From NCBI RefSeq assembly GCF_001590785.1, contig NZ_LTAO01000037.1, positions 8,800-72,799 on the forward strand: a stretch of DNA of 64,000 nt. The letters run 5' to 3'. The DNA comes from Alkalihalobacillus trypoxylicola. GTDB lineage: Bacteria; Bacillota; Bacilli; Bacillales; Bacillaceae_D. This document shows positions 1 to 9,520 of the stretch, in pieces. Numbering within the stretch: the stretch's first letter is position 1; each line of letters begins with the position of its first letter. A program made the position numbers and the translations under genes. The notes under the pieces are model-generated. The model made no database searches. It was not told the origin of the DNA and saw only the letters and a program-made list of their open reading frames with translations.

Positions 1-1366
1 TGCTGGTCCTGTAATTCCGGTCGCTCCGGTTACTCCTGCTGGACCAGTCACTCCGGTTGCTCCGGTAATTCCTGCTAGACCTGTAATTCCGGTTGCTCCG
101 GTTACTCCTGCTGGTCCTGTAATTCCGGTTGCTCCAGCAGCGGCTAACAATGTGTAATCCGGCGATGTTCCGGGTGTTCCCGTTGGTGGCGCACTATTCA
201 CCACATAGGTGCTTCCTTCAAACGTAACCACTTGACCAACTGGGTAGCCTGGTGCCGCTACTGGATCAAAGATGACCACTCCATCTAATCCTACTCCGGT
301 TGCTCCTGTTACACCTGGAATACCAGTCGCTCCGGTTGCTCCTGTGACTCCCGCTGGGCCTGTAATGCCTACTCCTGTCGCTCCGGTTATTCCTTGAATC
401 CCTGTCACTCCTGTAGCTCCAGTAACTCCTGCTGGGCCGGTAATTCCGGTCGCTCCAGCGGCGGCTAACAATGTATAATCTGGCGACGTTCCCGGTGTTC
501 CCGTTGGTGGCGCACTATTCACCACATAGGTGCTTCCTTCAAACGTCACCACTTGACCAACTGGGTAGCCTGGGGCAGCTACTGGATCAAAGATGACCAC
601 TCCATCTAATCCTACTCCCGTTGCTCCGGTTACACCTGGAATACCAGTCGCTCCGGTTGCCCCAGTGACTCCCGCTGGGCCTGTGATGCCTACTCCCGTT
701 GCTCCCGTTATCCCTTGGATTCCTGTCACACCCGTAGCTCCAGTAACACCGGTCACTCCTGCTGGTCCGGTAATTCCGGTCGTTCCGGCGGCGGCTAACA
801 GCGTATAATCTGGCGACGTTCCGGGTGTTCCCGTTGGTGGCGCACTATTCACTACATAGGTGCTTCCTTCAAACGTCACCACTTGACCGACTGGGTAGCC
901 TGGTGCCGCTACTGGATCAAACGCTACCACTCCATCTAATCCAACCCCGGTTGCTCCGGTAACTCCTTGAATTCCAGTCGCTCCGGTTGCTCCTGTGACT
1001 CCCGCTGGGCCAGTGATGCCTATTCCCGTTGCTCCCGTTATCCCTTGGATTCCTGTCACACCCGTAGCTCCAGTAACACCTGTAACTCCTGCCGGACCAG
1101 TGATGCCTATTCCCGTTACACCCGTCACCCCTTGAATTCCTGTCACTCCTGTTGCTCCAGTAACTCCTGCTGGACCGGTAATTCCGGTTGCTCCAGCGGC
1201 GGCTAACAATGTGTAATCTGGCGACGTTCCCGGTGTTCCCGTTGGTGGCGCACTATTCACTACATAGGTGCTTCCTTCAAACGTGACGACTTGACCAACT
1301 GGGTAGCCTGGTGCTGCTACTGGATCAAAGGTTATCACTCCATCTAACCCGACCCCGGTTGCTCCG
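1..1366 (-). pseudogene. Collagen-like repeat protein, displaced C-terminal part, runs off window
   Basis: Reading the minus strand in the frame of the N-terminal ORF (codon first base at a multiple of 3) gives uninterrupted Gly-X-Y triplets such as [10 protein letters not shown] down to base 1, so the gene continues past the left edge. The triplets alternate with a roughly 45-residue module containing [21 protein letters not shown] and [12 protein letters not shown]. Four of these modules lie here (GSTYVV codons near 205, 525, 855 and 1265). This stretch has no start of its own. It is cut off from the N-terminal ORF by the duplications at 1300-1433 and 1660-1783. If those are assembly errors, it is simply the continuation of one long gene. 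Confidence 0.6.
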
Positions 1367-1433
1367 TGGGTAGCCTGGTGCTGCTACTGGATCAAAGGTT
1401 ATCACTCCATCTAACCCGACCCCGGTTGCTCCG
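1300..1433. repeat. Exact 67-bp tandem duplication inside collagen-like gene
   Basis: Bases 1300-1366 are repeated exactly at 1367-1433, beginning TGGGTAGCCTGGTGC. The unit is not one of the natural repeat modules of the gene: its junction joins a GYP codon run to the next triplet block. Because 67 is not a multiple of three, it shifts the frame by one base. Confidence 0.9.
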
Positions 1434-1699
1434 GTTACACCTGGAATACCGGTCACTCCTGTTACACCTGTGACTCCCGCTGGGCCAGTGATGCCTATTC
1501 CCGTTGCTCCAGTAACACCGGTCACTCCGGCTGGTCCGGTAATTCCGGTTGCCCCGGCCGCTGCTAACAATGTATAATCTGGCGATGTTCCGGGTGTTCC
1601 CGTTGGTGGCGCATTATTCACCACATAGGTGCTTCCTTCAAACGTGACGACTTGACCAACTGGGTAGCCTGGTGCTGCTACTGGATCAAAGGTTATCAC
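1325..1699 (-). pseudogene. Collagen-like repeat protein, middle fragment in shifted frame
   Basis: This 124-codon ORF carries one complete [10 protein letters not shown]...DYTLLAAAG module flanked by [13 protein letters not shown] triplets, then ends in an out-of-frame tail ([13 protein letters not shown]) produced by the 67-bp duplication. Its first ATG lies inside a module and has no ribosome binding site, so it is a fragment of the gene that begins at 2466 and not an independent gene. Confidence 0.6.
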
Positions 1700-1783
1700 T
1701 CCATCTAACCCGACCCCGGTTCTGGGTAGCCTGGTGCTGCTACTGGATCAAAGGTTATCACTCCATCTAACCCGACCCCGGTT
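1660..1783. repeat. Exact 62-bp tandem duplication inside collagen-like gene
   Basis: Bases 1660-1721 are repeated at 1722-1783. The added 62 bp shift the reading frame and create the stop that ends the N-terminal ORF at 1705. Together with the 67-bp duplication the net insertion is 129 bp, which is 43 codons. Confidence 0.9.
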
Positions 1784-2466
1784 GCTCCGGTTACACCTGG
1801 AATACCGGTCACTCCTGTTACTCCAGTGACTCCTGCTGGGCCTGTAATTCCGGTTGCTCCGGCGGCGGCTAACAATGTGTAATCTGGCGACGTTCCCGGT
1901 GTTCCCGTTGGCGGTGCACTATTCACCACATAGGTGCTTCCTTCAAACGTGACGACTTGACCGACTGGATAGCTTGGTGCTGCTACTGGATCAAAGGTTA
2001 TCACTCCATCTAACCCGACCCCGGTTGCTCCGGTTACACCTGGAATACCAGTCGATCCGGTTGCCCCAGTAACTCCTGCTGGTCCGGTAATTCCGGTTGC
2101 TCCAGCGGCGGCTAACAATGTGTAATCTGGCGACGTTCCCGGTGTTCCCGTTGGTGGCGCATTATTCACCACATAGGTGCTTCCTTCAAACGTGACGACT
2201 TGACCAACTGGGTAGCCTGGTGCCACTACTGGGTCAAAGATGACCACTCCATCTAACCCAATCCCGGTTGCTCCAGTTGCACCTGTAACCCCTGGTAGCC
2301 CTGGTAATCCCGTAGGTCCTGCCGGTCCAGTTGGTCCCGTTAATCCTCTTGGTCCAGCTGGTCCTGTAGCTCCACCATTCCAAAATGGATTTCTTGTAAT
2401 AGGTAGATTTGTATGACAAGAACATTGCTTTCTATTACAATGACAATTCCTTGAAAATCTATTCAT
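1705..2466 (-). CDS. Collagen-like (exosporium-type) repeat protein, N-terminal ORF
   Basis: The ORF starts at an ATG preceded by AAAGGAG with 7-base spacing. It opens with a Cys/His-rich head ([11 protein letters not shown]) and has no signal peptide. Gly-X-Y triplets from about residue 32 ([19 protein letters not shown]) follow, then repeated modules with [16 protein letters not shown] and [17 protein letters not shown], each separated by further triplets. This mosaic is typical of Bacillus and Paenibacillus spore-surface collagen-like proteins such as the BclA class; the classical BclA targeting motif is not visible. The 253-residue product ends abruptly in PEPGSG because a 62-bp duplication shifts the frame. 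A surface or exosporium role is inferred from the family. The spore genes in the window fit, but no sporulation promoter could be assigned. Confidence 0.7.
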   Translation of the reverse strand: MNRFSRNCHCNRKQCSCHTNLPITRNPFWNGGATGPAGPRGLTGPTGPAGPTGLPGLPGVTGATGATGIGLDGVVIFDPVVAPGYPVGQVVTFEGSTYVVNNAPPTGTPGTSPDYTLLAAAGATGITGPAGVTGATGSTGIPGVTGATGVGLDGVITFDPVAAPSYPVGQVVTFEGSTYVVNSAPPTGTPGTSPDYTLLAAAGATGITGPAGVTGVTGVTGIPGVTGATGVGLDGVITFDPVAAPGYPEPGSG

Positions 2467-2779
2467 ATATAAACTCCTTTCTTTTCATAATATAGAAATA
2501 TGAAGGAATCTATCATTTGAAGCACGGCTATTAACTAGTTTCAATAAATTTTTACAAAAATAGGTATCTATTGAGCGTTATCATAGATTAATAACTAGTA
2601 AATATGAGTTGTAAATATGAGTTAATAAAAAGGAAATCTTTTTAGTCGCCTATTTCAGTTTTCTTCTAAGCGGTCTATTAAACTTTTGCCTATCACAGCA
2701 AAAATCTATAAGAACAAGGTTTATTACCTATCTTTTTCCTATCAAAAAAACCTGCTAAAAAAAGCAGGTTTTTTGTGTT
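2467..2779. other. Intergenic region upstream of the collagen-like gene
   Basis: It contains the ribosome binding site of the collagen-like gene, a short tandem direct repeat of GTAAATATGAGTT (about 2597-2622), and the terminator at 2745-2774. I see no convincing coding sequence; the 73-codon plus-strand ORF at 2686 overlaps the terminator and the end of the exporter gene. Confidence 0.6.
2745..2774 (-). terminator. Rho-independent terminator of ygaD-like gene
   Basis: AACCTGCT/AGCAGGTT stem of 8 bp with A6 and T6 flanks, so it can work in both directions. It lies 6 bases past the stop of the ABC exporter. Confidence 0.85.
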
Positions 2780-4528
2780 CTATTGTAATTGTTGTACATC
2801 AAATAATCGTTTATAGCCACTTCTCTGTTGAGACATTAACTCTTCATGTGTTCCAACTTCTTTTATTTCTCCATTTTCTATTAAGACAATTTTATCTGCG
2901 TGAGTGATTGTTGATAAACGATGTGCGACAATAAAGGTTGTTCGCTCCTTGGCTAACTCCTCTAATGCTTCTTGAATATAATGCTCACTTTCTAAATCCA
3001 GTGCTGACGTCGCTTCATCAAATATTAGTATTGGTGGATTTTTTAGGAAAACTCGTGCGATTGCTATTCTTTGCTTTTGTCCACCTGAAAGCTTCACACC
3101 TCTTTCGCCTACTTCGGTCTCATACCCATCAGGTAAATTGATGATAAAATCATGAGCATTTGCGGCTTTTGCGGCTCTAACTACTTCTTCATCGGTTGCA
3201 TTAGGGTTCCCCATCAAAATATTTTGTTTTACCGATTCACTGAATAAAATATTATCTTGCAAAACCATTCCGATTTGATCTCTTAATGATCTGATCTTGA
3301 ATTTTCTAATATCCATTCCATCTAATTTTATTGCCCCTGATGTTACATCATAAAAACGTGGAATTAAGCTGATTAACGTACTCTTTCCGCCTCCACTCAT
3401 TCCAACAAAAGCAACCGTTTCTCCACTTTCGACCTTAAGATTTAAATTCTTTAAAGCCGGTACTTTCTCATCTTCATAATAAAATCCTACATTTTGAAAT
3501 TCTAATTCACCGACTGTTTTGTTTAAAGTCTTTGCCTCGGGACCATCTTTAATGTCATATTTTTCATCCACAAACTCAAATACTCTATCCATAGAAGCAA
3601 TAGATTGTGTTAAAACGGTTGATGAATTAACTAAACGTCTTAATGGGCCATATAGTCTTTCCATATATAGAACAAACGCTGTCATTACCCCTATTTCAAC
3701 TACATCATTTATAGCAAAATAACCAGCAACAGCAATGACAAATAAAGGAGCTATATCTGTAATCGTATTGACAACGGCAAATGTCTTTGCATTCCATTTA
3801 GTGTGCTCTAATGCTTTTTGCAAAAAGTTTCCATTCCGTTTTGCAAACTGTTTCTGTTCGTGATTTTCTAATGCAAAACTTCTTATCACACTCATGCCTT
3901 GAACACGCTCGTGAAGATGCCCTTGTACTTCTGCCAAAGCTTGAGAACGGACTCTTGTAATTTTCCTAAGCCGTCCGTAAAAATATTTAACGGATAATCC
4001 ATATAAAGGAAACATCGAAACAGCTACAATAGTTAGCCATACATTCATATTAAGCATAATAATAATAGCAATAAAAATAGTAAATAAATCTAACCAAATG
4101 TTCATTAAACCTGTTATGACAAAATTCTTCGTTTGCTCAACATCATGAATCACTCTCGAAATAATTTCTCCTACTTTACGATTCGAATAGAATCTCAAGC
4201 TTAACTTTTGAATATGGCTAAATAATTGGTCTCTTATATCATATAAAATTTTGCTCCCAATCCATTGAGCATAATATTGACGATAATATTCTACGGGTGG
4301 ACGAACCACAATAAATATAAACAACATAATTCCCATTAATTGAAACAGCATTGCCTGCTTCTCAGAACTTGTTAGCCCATCTTGCAATATAATATCATCA
4401 ATCACATATTGAACGACAAGCGGTATAAGTAACGGAATACCAAACTTTAATATTCCAATGGAAATCGTAATGATAATCTGTTTTGTATAAGGCTTAACAA
4501 ACCTCATATAACGCTTAATACTCCCCAA
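2780..4528 (-). CDS. ygaD: ABC exporter, fused permease/ATPase, YgaD-like
   Basis: The 582-residue half-transporter has six hydrophobic segments in residues 1-320 and a C-terminal ATPase: Walker [10 protein letters not shown] near 375, Q-loop VLQDN, signature LSGGQKQR, Walker [13 protein letters not shown] and switch AHRLST. It belongs to the MsbA/BmrA class, which exports hydrophobic compounds as a dimer; the substrate is unknown. The start is a TTG giving MGSIKRY, which resembles the start of Bacillus YgaD. The RBS is AGGAGG about 10 bases upstream. Next to the ygaC-like gene it follows the Bacillus ygaD-ygaC order. Confidence 0.85.
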   Translation of the reverse strand: MGSIKRYMRFVKPYTKQIIITISIGILKFGIPLLIPLVVQYVIDDIILQDGLTSSEKQAMLFQLMGIMLFIFIVVRPPVEYYRQYYAQWIGSKILYDIRDQLFSHIQKLSLRFYSNRKVGEIISRVIHDVEQTKNFVITGLMNIWLDLFTIFIAIIIMLNMNVWLTIVAVSMFPLYGLSVKYFYGRLRKITRVRSQALAEVQGHLHERVQGMSVIRSFALENHEQKQFAKRNGNFLQKALEHTKWNAKTFAVVNTITDIAPLFVIAVAGYFAINDVVEIGVMTAFVLYMERLYGPLRRLVNSSTVLTQSIASMDRVFEFVDEKYDIKDGPEAKTLNKTVGELEFQNVGFYYEDEKVPALKNLNLKVESGETVAFVGMSGGGKSTLISLIPRFYDVTSGAIKLDGMDIRKFKIRSLRDQIGMVLQDNILFSESVKQNILMGNPNATDEEVVRAAKAANAHDFIINLPDGYETEVGERGVKLSGGQKQRIAIARVFLKNPPILIFDEATSALDLESEHYIQEALEELAKERTTFIVAHRLSTITHADKIVLIENGEIKEVGTHEELMSQQRSGYKRLFDVQQLQ

Positions 4529-4633
4529 CTTACTAAACGCCTCCTAACTATTTTTAGTATTAGCCTGTAAAAGAAATAAACTCTATAAAAATGTCCATTT
4601 CTTGATTCTATCGTAAAACGAATTGAATAACAT

Positions 4634-4658
4634 CAAAAAAAGCCTGAAAAATTCAGGC
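4634..4658 (-). terminator. Terminator downstream of ygaC
   Basis: GCCTGAA/TTCAGGC hairpin followed on the minus strand by a run of seven T. It separates ygaC from the ABC exporter gene. Confidence 0.8.
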
Positions 4659-4707
4659 CCTCTTCAAAAACAATCTGCAAAAATGCACAATATTTACATC
4701 TTTTTGT

Positions 4708-5235
4708 TTATCTGTATTGTAAAAAACGCTCATACCAATTTTCAATGAATTGAGGAGCAAATGGACCTTTTCTTTGATGAATCCAAGAAACTAGTGTCTC
4801 AACACTTCTCTGTAAAATGGCATCTAGCTCCGGGGGATAATTCATTTGTTTTTGGTGAAGCTCATACTCATCCTCATCTAATAGTTTAAACGTCATATCA
4901 GGGGCAACTTTTATGTCAAGGTCATAATCAATATATTTTAAAGCCTCTTCATCCCATGTAAACGGGGTACCGATATTACAATAATAATGAATTCCGTCTG
5001 AACGAATCATAGCGATCGTGTTAAACCATTGCTCTGCATCAAAATAACATATAGCTGGCTCTCTCGTACGCCAATTACGACCATCTGACTCCCTAACAAG
5101 AATTCGATCATTACCTGCAATCACAACCTTTGACGTCCCTTTTAATATGATCGTGTCTTCCCAAATTCGATGAAGTGATCCATTATGCTTATAGCTATGG
5201 ATCTGAATACTACTACCAACTCTGGGAAAATTCAT
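4708..5235 (-). CDS. ygaC: Nucleoside tri/diphosphate phosphatase, DUF402 family (YgaC-like)
   Basis: The product has 175 residues, matching the family length. The DUF402 fold is recognisable by [15 protein letters not shown], the metal-site region YYCNIGTPF (residues 85-93) and [13 protein letters not shown] (about 101-113), with a late RRKGPF-like motif (HQRKGPFAP). Characterised Staphylococcus and Bacillus members hydrolyse nucleoside tri- and diphosphates in the cytoplasm. The ATG start follows AAGGAG. It has its own terminator and is probably monocistronic. Confidence 0.85.
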   Translation of the reverse strand: MNFPRVGSSIQIHSYKHNGSLHRIWEDTIILKGTSKVVIAGNDRILVRESDGRNWRTREPAICYFDAEQWFNTIAMIRSDGIHYYCNIGTPFTWDEEALKYIDYDLDIKVAPDMTFKLLDEDEYELHQKQMNYPPELDAILQRSVETLVSWIHQRKGPFAPQFIENWYERFLQYR

Positions 5236-5567
5236 TTTAAGCTCCTTTCTGTGTAACTTTTTGGACGCCTGTAAATAGAATTAACTCCATGTTAAACAAC
5301 TCTACCTCTCAGTTATTTACGTTTCTTCTAATTTACATACCTACACTGCTTTTCAAGAAAATCTAATTATTCTTTTACATTATACCGTTTTCTATCTTCT
5401 TTTGAAATGGTTACTACCCTAGTATTAAGAAAAATGGTAATATGACTAGTCCATAACGGCAAAAATCCGTATCAATCCTCAAGTTTTTCTACAATGCGAT
5501 TTATTCAATCATTAAACGAGACTCCACTAAAATAAACCCTGTTCTATAAGAGCAAGGTTTATAAGCA
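5236..5567. other. Intergenic gap between ygaC and the iron-transport operon
   Basis: This holds the ygaC ribosome binding site and presumably its promoter, and the terminator of the iron operon at 5532-5562. No ORF with a plausible RBS is visible. The string TATAAGAGCAAGGTTTATA here resembles TATAAGAACAAGGTTTATT at about 2707, a possible minor repeat. Confidence 0.55.
5532..5562 (-). terminator. Terminator of siderophore transport operon
   Basis: ATAAACC/GGTTTAT outer stem with an inner TGTTCT/AGAGCA stem, followed on the minus strand by TTTATTTTA, six bases past the last permease stop. Confidence 0.6.
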
Positions 5568-6575
5568 TCATTTTTTTAATAAGAGATAAAGGAAATAAGG
5601 AGCACCAATTAGAGCAACCATAATTCCCGCTGGAATACCTTCAGGTTCAAAAATATTTCGTCCAATTGTATCAGCTACCACTAGTAGCCAGCCTCCTCCT
5701 AATAATGCAATTGGTATGTATAGCTGACTTCTTGGTCCTATAAGTGCTTTTGCAATATGTGGCGCCATTAAACCTATAAAGGCTATTCCACCTGTTACAG
5801 AAACTGCTAGGGCTGCTAATGCGACCGCAATCGTTAAAAGAACCATGCGTTCCTTTTGAAGAGAAACTCCAAGACCAATCGTTACAGAATCATTTAATCT
5901 CAATACGTTTAATTGGTTTGCTTTTATAAAAATAATCGGAATAAACAAGAGCAACCAAGGCAGGATAGCCCAAATAAAAGGCCAATCAGTACCCCAAATA
6001 TTTCCTGATATCCATCTAGCAATAAAATCGACTTTTTCTCTTTCAGCAGCCGAAATTAATACCACCATGATGCCCGATAAGGCCATCGAGAAGCCGACTC
6101 CGATTAAGATTAGTTTGGTTTGGTGAATACCCCTTCCTTTCTCATATGAAAATAAATAGATAAGGCATGCCGTTAAAAAAGCTCCTACAAAAGCAACTGC
6201 TGGTAAAACATATATAAAGACACCCGTATCAATTGGAAAAAATAAATAGAAAATAGCAATGGCTACTCCGGCACCTGCATTAATCCCAATAATCCCAGGG
6301 TCTGCCAAGTCATTTTTGGTTACAGCTTGTAAAATGGCCCCTGACATTGCAAGTGCCATACCTGCTAATAAAGTGATAATCATTCTAGGTATTCTAATCG
6401 AAAATAAAACGAACTCTTCTTTAAAATCCCCAAACCCAAATAATGTCGGGAGAATACGATTAAAGGATAAAGAAGAATAGCCTAACCCTAAGCTTATTAA
6501 TAAAGTAAAAATAATGAATAACATTAAAACCACTACTATTATGCGCTGCTTTTTCAAAATAGAGTTATGAATCAT
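5568..6575 (-). CDS. Iron-siderophore ABC transporter permease (FecCD family), second subunit
   Basis: The 335-residue, very hydrophobic protein has about nine to ten membrane spans and the FecCD/BtuC signatures AGMALAMSGAILQAVTKN, NDLADPGIIGINAGA and GLMAPHIAK followed by GGG..DTIGR near the C-terminus. The start is an ATG with GGGGGAGG 8 bases upstream, overlapping the end of the preceding permease by 11 bases (translational coupling). With its partner it forms the membrane channel for Fe(III)-siderophore import. Regulation is inferred from the Fur boxes at the head of the operon. Confidence 0.92.
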   Translation of the reverse strand: MIHNSILKKQRIIVVVLMLFIIFTLLISLGLGYSSLSFNRILPTLFGFGDFKEEFVLFSIRIPRMIITLLAGMALAMSGAILQAVTKNDLADPGIIGINAGAGVAIAIFYLFFPIDTGVFIYVLPAVAFVGAFLTACLIYLFSYEKGRGIHQTKLILIGVGFSMALSGIMVVLISAAEREKVDFIARWISGNIWGTDWPFIWAILPWLLLFIPIIFIKANQLNVLRLNDSVTIGLGVSLQKERMVLLTIAVALAALAVSVTGGIAFIGLMAPHIAKALIGPRSQLYIPIALLGGGWLLVVADTIGRNIFEPEGIPAGIMVALIGAPYFLYLLLKK

Positions 6576-7590
6576 TAGCTATTCCTCCCCCTTTTCGAAC
6601 GATATAAAGAAAGAAGGGAAGTCCTAACATCGCCACTATTGCTGAAACAGGAGTTTCATAAGGAGCATTAATCGTTCTCCCTACGGTATCTGCTATCATC
6701 ATAAAACTTGCTCCAACGACAATGGATGCTGGGATAATCAATCGATAATCATGCCCTACAATCGATCGAACGATATGCGGAATCATGAGACCAATAAATA
6801 CGATATTCCCTGCTAATGAAACAGCTGCTCCCGCCAAAATAACCGTTAGTAAAAAAAGAATCCCTTTCATTAAGAACGTACTTTGACCTAACCCTACAGC
6901 AACCTCATCACTTAAGCTTAAAATAGAAAGCTGTCTCGATAAAATCATCGCTACTATTAAGGTGATTACTATAACAGGTATGAGCCATTTTAATTGACCC
7001 CACGTCGTTCCAATAAGGCCACCAGCAGTCCACATGGATACATCTTTAGACACCTTAAAATACAATCCGATCCCTTCTGAAATAGCAAGTAAAAAAGCAG
7101 ATATAGCCGCTCCCGCTAATACAAGCCTAAAAGGAGTAAAACCACCTCTTTTGGAGGCTCCTATCCCAAATACTAAAAAGGCACCGATAGCTGCTCCAAT
7201 AAAACAAGCTATCATAATCCCAAAATAATTTAAGGAAGGAAACCAGACAATCGCCACAGCGAGGGCTAGATTTGCTCCCGCATTTAATCCAATTAATCCT
7301 GGATCGGCTAAAGGATTTCGCGTTAATCCTTGCATGATACTACCTGAAACCGCTAGAGCAGCGCCGATAAAGATAGCTGCAATGACCCTAGGGTATCTTA
7401 ATTCTTGTAAAAGCGTAATTTCTTCATTCTTATTAGTAGAAAATATCGCTTGCCATACATTCGTCCATGTTACATTAGCAGCACCGAAATAAAAGGCTGC
7501 GAAAAAAGATGCCACAAATAGAATAAGTAGCATCATTATTTTTAACATAAATGGAATTCTTGTCTTTCGATTAACTTCTTTATTATCCAT
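6565..7590 (-). CDS. Iron-siderophore ABC transporter permease (FecCD family), first subunit
   Basis: The 341-residue polytopic protein has the family signatures AALAVSGSIMQGLTRNPLADPGLIGLNAGANLA (about residues 78-110), GLMIPHIVR and ADTVGRT. It is a paralogue of the following permease and is expected to form a heterodimer with it. The ATG start has an AAAGGA site 9 bases upstream. It lies 41 bases after the binding-protein gene in the same operon. The exact siderophore cannot be read from the sequence. Confidence 0.92.
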   Translation of the reverse strand: MDNKEVNRKTRIPFMLKIMMLLILFVASFFAAFYFGAANVTWTNVWQAIFSTNKNEEITLLQELRYPRVIAAIFIGAALAVSGSIMQGLTRNPLADPGLIGLNAGANLALAVAIVWFPSLNYFGIMIACFIGAAIGAFLVFGIGASKRGGFTPFRLVLAGAAISAFLLAISEGIGLYFKVSKDVSMWTAGGLIGTTWGQLKWLIPVIVITLIVAMILSRQLSILSLSDEVAVGLGQSTFLMKGILFLLTVILAGAAVSLAGNIVFIGLMIPHIVRSIVGHDYRLIIPASIVVGASFMMIADTVGRTINAPYETPVSAIVAMLGLPFFLYIVRKGGGIANDS

Positions 7591-7631
7591 AAGTTTTAAT
7601 CCTTTTTTACCGCTTAATATTAAAAAACGCT

Positions 7632-8552
7632 TTACTCAAGAAATTTCTCTTTGAAAAACTCTAACTGCAGTTCTAACGTTAATGGATCATTAAAGTAGAA
7701 TTCTTTAGCGTCAGCCTCAAACACTTGACCATTTTGAACCGCAGGAATATTTTGATAAGATTCTGTTTCCTGGTATGAATTATCACTTCCATCTGTACTG
7801 ATCACCATATAATCACCTGCATAGTCACCAATAACCTCATTAGATAGAGCAAAATATCCATCTGCTAATGCAACTTCTTGAACTTTTTCAGGCATATTCA
7901 ATTCCATTTCCTGATATAAAATCTCGGTTCCTCTTGCAAAATTATCTCCAAATACATACATTTGTTTATCAAACGTTTCAAACACAGAAACGGTAGCATC
8001 CTCACCAATTTTTTCTTTTATCTCTCTACCAGCTTCCTGAGCTCTCTGTTGGAAATCATCTACCCATGATTGTGCTTCTTCTTCTTTATTAAGAAGTTTG
8101 CCTATTTCTATATGCTGAGTTAAATAATCTAAATTTCCATAAGTGTACGTAACCGTTGGAGCAATTTGATTCAGTTTGTCTACATTTTTAATATTTGACA
8201 AGCCGATAATTAAATCTGGTTCTAGCTCGAGGATTTTCTCCAAGCTTTCATCCGTTACTTCTTCGACTCCTTGTAAGTATTCATCATAGCGAGGATTAAT
8301 TTTCGACCAAGAATCTACTCCGACTAGTGGTACATCTAATGCCATTACATTTCCTGCAAAACTAGAAAGAACGATGACTCTTTCTGGATTTGTCGGAACC
8401 TCAATGGGTCCATTTTCTGATTCATATGTGAAGGTTTCACTTGAGCCCGTTTCTTCTGGAGCTTCTCCCTCTTGTGCATCATTTTCTGAAGTATTACATC
8501 CGCTAGCTATAAGAGCTAGTAGCAGTACGATTAGTAGCATATATTTTTTCAT
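7632..8552 (-). CDS. Iron-siderophore substrate-binding lipoprotein (FecB/FhuD-like)
   Basis: The product has 306 residues with a lipoprotein signal peptide: MKKY, hydrophobic run, lipobox IASGC with the lipidated Cys at residue 19. The periplasmic-binding TroA-type fold shows PTNPERVIVLSS, DSWSKINP and ILELEPDLIIG. The start is supported by AAAGGGG and lies inside the 3' end of the ATPase gene (50-base overlap). It captures Fe-siderophore outside the membrane and delivers it to the two permeases. Its RVIVL...LEPDLIIG pattern is that of hydroxamate or mixed siderophore receptors, but specificity is not decidable. Confidence 0.92.
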   Translation of the reverse strand: MKKYMLLIVLLLALIASGCNTSENDAQEGEAPEETGSSETFTYESENGPIEVPTNPERVIVLSSFAGNVMALDVPLVGVDSWSKINPRYDEYLQGVEEVTDESLEKILELEPDLIIGLSNIKNVDKLNQIAPTVTYTYGNLDYLTQHIEIGKLLNKEEEAQSWVDDFQQRAQEAGREIKEKIGEDATVSVFETFDKQMYVFGDNFARGTEILYQEMELNMPEKVQEVALADGYFALSNEVIGDYAGDYMVISTDGSDNSYQETESYQNIPAVQNGQVFEADAKEFYFNDPLTLELQLEFFKEKFLE

Positions 8553-9348
8553 GATTTTTATCCCCTTTAATTAAACTATAAGTCAAACAAATAGGTTTTT
8601 CTGTTATTGGATCTTTGCCTATAATGGCATCGATTTCAAATACTTCCCTTAAAACGTTAGGTGATATAACTTGTTCACCCGTTCCAGTCTTGACGATTTG
8701 ACCATCTTTCATGGCAATCAAGTAATCAGCAAATCTTGCAGCTTGATTTAAGTCATGTAATACCATGACAATCGTTCGACCTTCTTCAGCATTTAACCTT
8801 TGTAAAAGCTCTAAAATTTCTAATTGGTGTGCCAAATCTAAATAAGTGGTTGGTTCATCTAAAAAAATCATTTCTGTTTCTTGTGCCAAGGCCATCGCAA
8901 TCCAAACTCGTTGTCTTTGTCCACCCGAAAGAGAATCAACCGTACGATATTTAAAGTCCTTTGTTCCAGTCATTTCAAGCGCTTGGTCAATAACATCCCA
9001 ATCCCTTTTCGTTAATCTTCCTAATCCTGATTGATGAGGGTAACGACCATATGAAACTAATTCTGAAACGGTTAATCCACTAATCGACTCTGGAGTTTGT
9101 GGAAGAATAGCTAACTTTTTCGCAAGCTTTTTTGTCCCTTCACGAGATATACTCTCTCCATCTAAAATAATCGAACCAGACTGTTGTGGAATAATTCTTG
9201 TCATAGCTTTTAATAAAGTTGACTTGCCACATCCATTGGCTCCAATAATAGTGGTTATTTGCCGATCTGGAATTTTTAATGAGACATCTTTAACGATTAA
9301 AGAATCTCCATAGCCTATATGTACATTTTCAGTAAAAAACCTAGTCAC
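8503..9348 (-). CDS. Iron-siderophore ABC transporter ATPase (FecE family)
   Basis: The 281-residue ATPase has Walker A GANGCGKST, Q-loop LPQTP, signature LSGGQRQRVWIAMALAQ, Walker B MIFLDEPTTYLD and the switch His in VLHDLNQA. The best start is a GTG with GGGAGG 7 bases upstream; an in-frame TTG further up lies on top of the Shine-Dalgarno. It is the first gene of the operon, 32 bases from a Fur box. The C-terminus overlaps the binding-protein gene by 50 bases, and the last dozen residues (YATNRTATSSYS) are low complexity, so the overlap may be a relaxed tail. Confidence 0.92.
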   Translation of the reverse strand: MTRFFTENVHIGYGDSLIVKDVSLKIPDRQITTIIGANGCGKSTLLKAMTRIIPQQSGSIILDGESISREGTKKLAKKLAILPQTPESISGLTVSELVSYGRYPHQSGLGRLTKRDWDVIDQALEMTGTKDFKYRTVDSLSGGQRQRVWIAMALAQETEMIFLDEPTTYLDLAHQLEILELLQRLNAEEGRTIVMVLHDLNQAARFADYLIAMKDGQIVKTGTGEQVISPNVLREVFEIDAIIGKDPITEKPICLTYSLIKGDKNHEKIYATNRTATSSYS

Positions 9349-9379
9349 CTTATTTCCTCCCAACTAAGATTAACTCAAT

Positions 9380-9394
9380 TGATAACCATTATCA
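9380..9394. promoter_or_regulatory. Fur box 1
   Basis: TGATAACCATTATCA matches the 7-1-7 Fur/ferric uptake consensus TGATAATNATTATCA with one mismatch. It sits directly upstream of the siderophore transport operon. Confidence 0.85.
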
Positions 9395-9424
9395 TCACAT
9401 AAGCTACAATTAATATAAAGTCAT

Positions 9425-9439
9425 TGATAATGATTGTCA
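9425..9439. promoter_or_regulatory. Fur box 2
   Basis: TGATAATGATTGTCA, one mismatch to the Fur consensus, midway in the divergent promoter region between the importer operon and the reductase gene. Confidence 0.8.
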
Positions 9440-9481
9440 ATATCTATTGCTAAAAAGTCAAAGAAATTGTATAGTTAATAT

Positions 9482-9496
9482 TGATAATGATTATCA
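9482..9496. promoter_or_regulatory. Fur box 3
   Basis: TGATAATGATTATCA is a perfect Fur consensus, 25 bases before the reductase start codon. Binding here would block the plus-strand gene. Confidence 0.9.
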
Positions 9497-9520
9497 TTAA
9501 AAGAAGGAAGTGAACCACCT

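Noticed and set aside
593..1206. Plus-strand ORFs rich in Pro, Thr and Ser
   Set aside because: They are mirror images of the minus-strand collagen-like gene and have no ribosome binding sites.
1..1700. Regular direct repeats, as in a CRISPR array or satellite
   Set aside because: The repeats encode Gly-X-Y triplets and a module in one continuous reading frame; there are no uniform spacers.
8503..8552. Frameshift or annotation error where ATPase and binding-protein genes overlap by 50 bases
   Set aside because: Both the ATPase stop and the RBS-supported lipoprotein start are clear; the overlap is in the variable C-terminal tail of the ATPase.
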